A stretch of DNA of 9,432 nucleotides. Source: an uncultured bacterium (GTDB lineage Bacteria > Cyanobacteriota > Vampirovibrionia > Gastranaerophilales > Gastranaerophilaceae). Shown here piece by piece: positions 5,757 through 9,432 of the stretch. The notes under the pieces are model-generated. The model was not told where the DNA came from. It searched no databases and saw nothing but the letters and a program-made list of their open reading frames with translations. The translations under genes and the position numbers were made by a program. Each line of letters opens with the position of its first letter. Positions within the stretch are counted from its first letter, which is position 1. Where the stretch lies: positions 1-9,432 of the forward strand of contig CACXAK010000031.1 in NCBI GenBank assembly GCA_902765655.1, read 5' to 3'.

Positions 5757-6875
5757 TTAAATAAGATTTTTATAATGTTCGTTGTAAAATTCTTCAAATC
5801 TGTCCTGCAAAATTGCTTCACGACAAAGATGCACGAAATTTAGCAAAAACCTTATATTATGAATTGATAAAAGTGTTGAAGCCGTTGCTTCCTGACATTT
5901 CCAAAGATGTCTTATGTAAGCCCTTGAATGATTTTTGCACGCATAACAATCACAACCCTCAACCAACGGCAAACTGTCATCTTCATATTTTTTATTTTTG
6001 ATATTTGATTTTCCGTTCCATGTAAAAAACGAACCGTGTCTTGCATTTCTTGTAGGCAGGACACAATCGAACATATCAATTCCGGCTTTTATCCCGTCAA
6101 GCAAATCTTCGGGCGTTCCAACCCCCATCAAATATCTTGGTTTATTTTGAGGAAGCAATGGCGCAGTAAATTCCGTAAAATGCTTTTGAACATCCTTTGG
6201 CTCTCCGACACTGACACCGCCAATTGCATAACCAACCGCATCAAATGTTGAAATAACTTTTGCACTTTCTGTTCTCAAATCTTCAAAAAATGCACCCTGC
6301 ACTATTGGAAAAAGAGCCTGTTTTGGATTAGTTTTTGCTTTAAAGCACCGCTCTAACCATCTGTGAGTACGTTCCATTGCTGATTTTGCAAAATCATAAT
6401 CACAAGGATACGGCGCACACTGATCAAACGCCATAATGATATCGGCTCCGATATTCTGCTGAATTTCCATAGAAATTTCAGGCGAAATATAGTGTCTTTC
6501 CCCATTTTTAGGATCCTGAAATTCAACACCGTCTTCCGTAATTTTATTCAAATGTCCCAGAGAAAACACCTGAAACCCGCCGGAATCGGTCAAAACCGGC
6601 TTATCCCAATTCATCCAGCCATGAATACCGCCAAAATCTCTGATTCTTTTATCACCTGCTCTTAAATACAAATGATAAGAGTTGCCCAAAATAATCTGAG
6701 CCCCTGTATCTTTAACCTGATCACCGGTGAGAGATTTTACTGCAGAATTAGTCCCGACAGGCATAAATATAGGTGTTTCAATTTTTCCGTGCGGAGTAGT
6801 TAAAATACCCGCCCTTGCACCTGTTTTAGAATCAATATGTTGTAATTCATAATTAAAATAATCTTTTTCGTTCAT
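5757..6875 (-). CDS. tgt: tRNA-guanine transglycosylase (queuosine biosynthesis)
   Basis: It swaps guanine-34 in the anticodon of tRNAs Asp, Asn, His and Tyr for preQ1, a step in queuosine synthesis in the cytoplasm. The 372 residues are the usual bacterial length. The general-acid Asp is D97 in TDSGGFQ, and the nucleophile is D270 in MFDCVLPTRNARHG. FDQC at 150-153 carries C153, the equivalent of Cys158 in the Zymomonas enzyme, which favours the bacterial preQ1 form over the eukaryotic queuine form. GGVSVGE is at 219-225. The structural zinc site is complete: C308, C310, C313 and H339. The gene starts 5 bp after the secA stop with only a weak GGATTGG-like ribosome site inside the secA end, so translation is probably coupled to secA. 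Its stop faces that of the lysozyme-like gene with 2 bp between. In many bacteria tgt instead sits beside queA, yajC and secDF. Confidence 0.97.
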   Translation of the reverse strand: MNEKDYFNYELQHIDSKTGARAGILTTPHGKIETPIFMPVGTNSAVKSLTGDQVKDTGAQIILGNSYHLYLRAGDKRIRDFGGIHGWMNWDKPVLTDSGGFQVFSLGHLNKITEDGVEFQDPKNGERHYISPEISMEIQQNIGADIIMAFDQCAPYPCDYDFAKSAMERTHRWLERCFKAKTNPKQALFPIVQGAFFEDLRTESAKVISTFDAVGYAIGGVSVGEPKDVQKHFTEFTAPLLPQNKPRYLMGVGTPEDLLDGIKAGIDMFDCVLPTRNARHGSFFTWNGKSNIKNKKYEDDSLPLVEGCDCYACKNHSRAYIRHLWKCQEATASTLLSIHNIRFLLNFVHLCREAILQDRFEEFYNEHYKNLI

Positions 6876-6880
6876 AGAAA

Positions 6881-9432
6881 TTATACCAATCCGTCAATAT
6901 CATCAGGATTAACAACCTGAACACCGAATCTTGTTCTGAACAAATACTGAACGGTTTCAGATTGAATTTCATACATCATTTTGTTAAACAAATCAAAACA
7001 TTCTTTTTTATATTCAATTAACGGATCTTTTTGACCGTAAGCGCGAAGTCCTATACTATCCTGAAGCATTCTTACATTTGTCAAATGATCAATCCATTTT
7101 GCATCAACAACCTTTAAAAGAACATCTTTTTCAAGCTGTCTTACAACATTATCTTCGCTGAACGGCTCCTGAGGCGGAGTATCGGAATTATACTGAGCAA
7201 GAACTTTATTATAAAACTCAATAATTTCAATTTCATGATCTTTGTACGCCTGAATTACAAAATCTTTAACTTTTTCATACATAGGCGCATAGCGCATATT
7301 TTGAATGTCTTTAACTTCTATAACACCCGTTAACGGCGGTACAATAGAATGAAGCTCCTTGACCATTTTTTCAAGCTCTTCGTAATTATATTCTTCAACC
7401 TTCATTTCAGGAGAGATATAACTGCTTAAAATTCTGTCAACTTCCTGTTCTATCATATATAAAATATCAGAATATAAACCACGCCCTGCAAGAACTTTCT
7501 TTCTCTGATGATAGAATTTTTCACGCTGGATGTTTATGACATCATCATAATCCAAAACTTGTTTTCTTATATCAAAGTGGAAGGTTTCAACACGTTTTTG
7601 GGCTGATTTAATACGCTTAGTAATCATCGGGTGATCAATCGCAGTATTTTCAGGAAGATTAAGCATTTCCATAAGGTTTTTAATTGCTTCTCCGCCAAAT
7701 ATTCTCATCAGATTGTCTTCTAATGACAGGAAGAATCTTGTAGAACCCGGGTCACCCTGACGGGCAGCACGCCCTCTTAATTGGTTATCAATACGACGGG
7801 ATTCATGACGTTCGGTACCAATAACATGCAAACCGCCGGCTCTTACCACCTGTTCATGTTCAAATTCTGTTATTCGTCTTGCTTCCGCAAGTGCCTCATC
7901 TTTAAGTTTGTCATAGTTAGGATTAGATTCATCTATCCCCTGATTATCAAGATTAGATTTTGCCAGATATTCAGCATTACCACCTAATAAAATATCGGTT
8001 CCTCGGCCTGCCATATTTGTTGCAATCGTAACTGCCCCGAATCTGCCTGCCTGAGCAATAATGTATGCTTCTTTTTCGTGGTGTTTTGCGTTCAAAACAT
8101 TATGTTTAATTCCTCTTTGTTTTAATAAAGCAGATAAATATTCTGATTTTTCAATACTGACAGTGCCGACAAGGACAGGACGCCCGAGTTTGTGCTGAGC
8201 AATAATATCTTCAATTACGGCCAAATATTTTTGAACTTCCGTTTTATAAATAACATCAGGATAGTCAATTCTTATATCCGGTTTGTTTGTCGGAATAGCA
8301 GTAACTTCAAGGTTGTATATTTTACCGAATTCTGCTTCTTCAGTCATAGCCGTACCTGTCATCCCTGACAATTTAGGATATAATCTGAACAGATTCTGGA
8401 ATGTAATACTTGCAAGAGTTTGGGTTTCATCCTGAATTTCAACCCCTTCTTTTGCCTCAATTGCCTGATGCAAACCATCTGACCAACGGCGGCCTTCCAT
8501 TATACGCCCCGTAAATTCGTCAACTATCATAACTTCGCCATCTTTTACGACATAATCGGTATCTTTTTCGAACAATTCTTTTGCTTTGAGTGCCTGCAAA
8601 AGATGATGAGCAAAATTTGTTTTAATATCAAATAAATCTTTTACCCCGATAAGCTCCTGTGCCTTATCTATACCCTCTTCCGTTAAAATTACGTTTTTAT
8701 TTTTTTCATCAACCGTATAATCAACTTCTTTTTCAAGCTGAGGGGCAATTTTTGCCATTGTACGGTATGTATCTTCAGATTGGGTCAAACGTCCGCTAAT
8801 GATTAATGGTGTTCTTGCTTCATCAATCAAAATAGAGTCAACTTCGTCAATAATTGCATAATTAAATGGTCTTTGAACAAGCATTTGCTCGCTTGATGCC
8901 ATATTATCTCTCAAATAGTCAAATCCGAATTCATGATTCGTACCGTATGTAATATCACATCTGTAAGCATCATATTTTACGGCAAAATCTCTCGCCCCTT
9001 CACCGTTTGACAAAATACAACCGACAGATAAACCCAAAAATTCATAGATTTTACCCATCCATTCACTATCACGTTTTGCAAGGTAATCGTTTACCGTAAT
9101 TACATGAACACCTTTACCTGTCAAAGCATTAAGATATGCAGGTAGAGTTGCAACAAGAGTTTTACCTTCACCTGTTCTCATTTCTGCAATTTGACCGTTA
9201 TGAAGGAAATATCCGCCAATAAGCTGAACATCAAAATGGCGCATATTCAGAACTCTTTTACCTGCTTCTCTAACGGTCGCAAATGCTTCAGGAAGCAATT
9301 TATCCAATGCTTCTTTTTCAAGTTTTAAATCTTCTATAAAATTATCAGAATGGGGGCGTTGCGCAAGTATTTCTTTGAATTCGTCCGTCTTTGCACGCAA
9401 CTGTTCATCAGTCATAGCAGCAAATTCCGGTT
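6881..9432 (-). CDS. secA: Preprotein translocase ATPase SecA (5' end outside window)
   Basis: The motor ATPase that pushes Sec substrates through SecYEG. The ATG at 9413-9415 is unlikely to be the start: the frame stays open to the window edge, and the upstream codons read PEFAA before MTDEQLRAKT, matching the internal EFxxLSDEELRAKT region of SecA, so roughly 30-40 N-terminal residues are missing. Numbering from that Met: Walker A MRTGEGKT (79-86), Walker B IIDEVDS (188-194), DEART (198-202), the preprotein cross-linking region from about 205 to 345, SGMTGTA (350-356), NBD2 with TNMAGRGTD (466-474) and QLRGRAARQGDPGS (545-558), the helical scaffold around 600-640 and a C-terminal helical region to 830. 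It ends at NPDDIDGLV without the CxCxSG...CC(H) zinc-binding tail found in E. coli SecA. Followed at 5 bp by tgt, probably in one transcript. It supports export of the lysozyme-like protein among many others. Confidence 0.98.
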   Translation of the reverse strand, partial: PEFAAMTDEQLRAKTDEFKEILAQRPHSDNFIEDLKLEKEALDKLLPEAFATVREAGKRVLNMRHFDVQLIGGYFLHNGQIAEMRTGEGKTLVATLPAYLNALTGKGVHVITVNDYLAKRDSEWMGKIYEFLGLSVGCILSNGEGARDFAVKYDAYRCDITYGTNHEFGFDYLRDNMASSEQMLVQRPFNYAIIDEVDSILIDEARTPLIISGRLTQSEDTYRTMAKIAPQLEKEVDYTVDEKNKNVILTEEGIDKAQELIGVKDLFDIKTNFAHHLLQALKAKELFEKDTDYVVKDGEVMIVDEFTGRIMEGRRWSDGLHQAIEAKEGVEIQDETQTLASITFQNLFRLYPKLSGMTGTAMTEEAEFGKIYNLEVTAIPTNKPDIRIDYPDVIYKTEVQKYLAVIEDIIAQHKLGRPVLVGTVSIEKSEYLSALLKQRGIKHNVLNAKHHEKEAYIIAQAGRFGAVTIATNMAGRGTDILLGGNAEYLAKSNLDNQGIDESNPNYDKLKDEALAEARRITEFEHEQVVRAGGLHVIGTERHESRRIDNQLRGRAARQGDPGSTRFFLSLEDNLMRIFGGEAIKNLMEMLNLPENTAIDHPMITKRIKSAQKRVETFHFDIRKQVLDYDDVINIQREKFYHQRKKVLAGRGLYSDILYMIEQEVDRILSSYISPEMKVEEYNYEELEKMVKELHSIVPPLTGVIEVKDIQNMRYAPMYEKVKDFVIQAYKDHEIEIIEFYNKVLAQYNSDTPPQEPFSEDNVVRQLEKDVLLKVVDAKWIDHLTNVRMLQDSIGLRAYGQKDPLIEYKKECFDLFNKMMYEIQSETVQYLFRTRFGVQVVNPDDIDGLV

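Noticed and set aside
7781..7987. Plus-strand open frames inside secA and tgt
   Set aside because: They lie opposite strongly conserved coding sequence, are short and have no recognisable content.
9413..9415. This ATG as the start of secA
   Set aside because: The frame stays open to the window edge, the upstream codons (PEFAA) fit conserved SecA sequence, and no ribosome site precedes the ATG.
1..9432. CRISPR arrays, tRNA or rRNA genes, insertion sequences, riboswitches
   Set aside because: No spaced direct repeats, cloverleaf-type sequence, transposase or conserved leader structure was seen; the DNA is nearly all coding.

Overview
The window is a gene-dense, AT-rich stretch of a bacterial chromosome, with almost no non-coding DNA apart from one 138-bp divergent intergenic region. 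A Kdo-pathway sugar-phosphate isomerase (KdsD family) and LPS/capsule-type sugar enzymes point to a diderm (outer-membrane) bacterium. The SecA sequence, the low GC content and the lack of a SecA zinc tail would fit a gut lineage such as Gastranaerophilales/Vampirovibrionia (non-photosynthetic cyanobacterial relatives). That placement is a guess from sequence flavour, not a demonstrated assignment.

Layout from left to right: (1) the C-terminal end of a rightward multi-spanning membrane transporter, probably MFS, cut by the window edge; (2) a leftward four-gene operon read from 4317 down to 409, in transcription order kdsD, GT8 glycosyltransferase B, GT8 glycosyltransferase A, and an NAD-dependent UDP-sugar epimerase of the UDP-glucuronate/UDP-glucose 4-epimerase type; (3) a 138-bp divergent regulatory region; (4) a rightward gene for an exported LysM-like plus phage-lysozyme-like (GH24) protein with a lysine-rich linker; (5) a leftward secA-tgt pair, with secA running off the right edge.

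The four-gene operon looks like a surface-glycan module. KdsD makes arabinose 5-phosphate for Kdo, the epimerase supplies an epimerised UDP-sugar, and two divergent GT8 paralogs use nucleotide sugars. The odd part is that both GT8 proteins begin with a single hydrophobic segment, which would tether or even export the catalytic domain. Both have also lost the two acidic residues that usually flank the GT8 active-site glutamine, and both share an extra cysteine pair. That is the most unusual signal here. The secA and tgt genes are housekeeping. The exported muramidase-like protein is a chromosomal, non-prophage lysozyme-fold protein that probably acts on the cell's own or a neighbour's peptidoglycan.

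Both convergent gene junctions (409-412 and 5752-5759) have essentially no spacer and no visible terminator. No RNA genes, insertion sequences, CRISPR arrays or prophage genes were seen.
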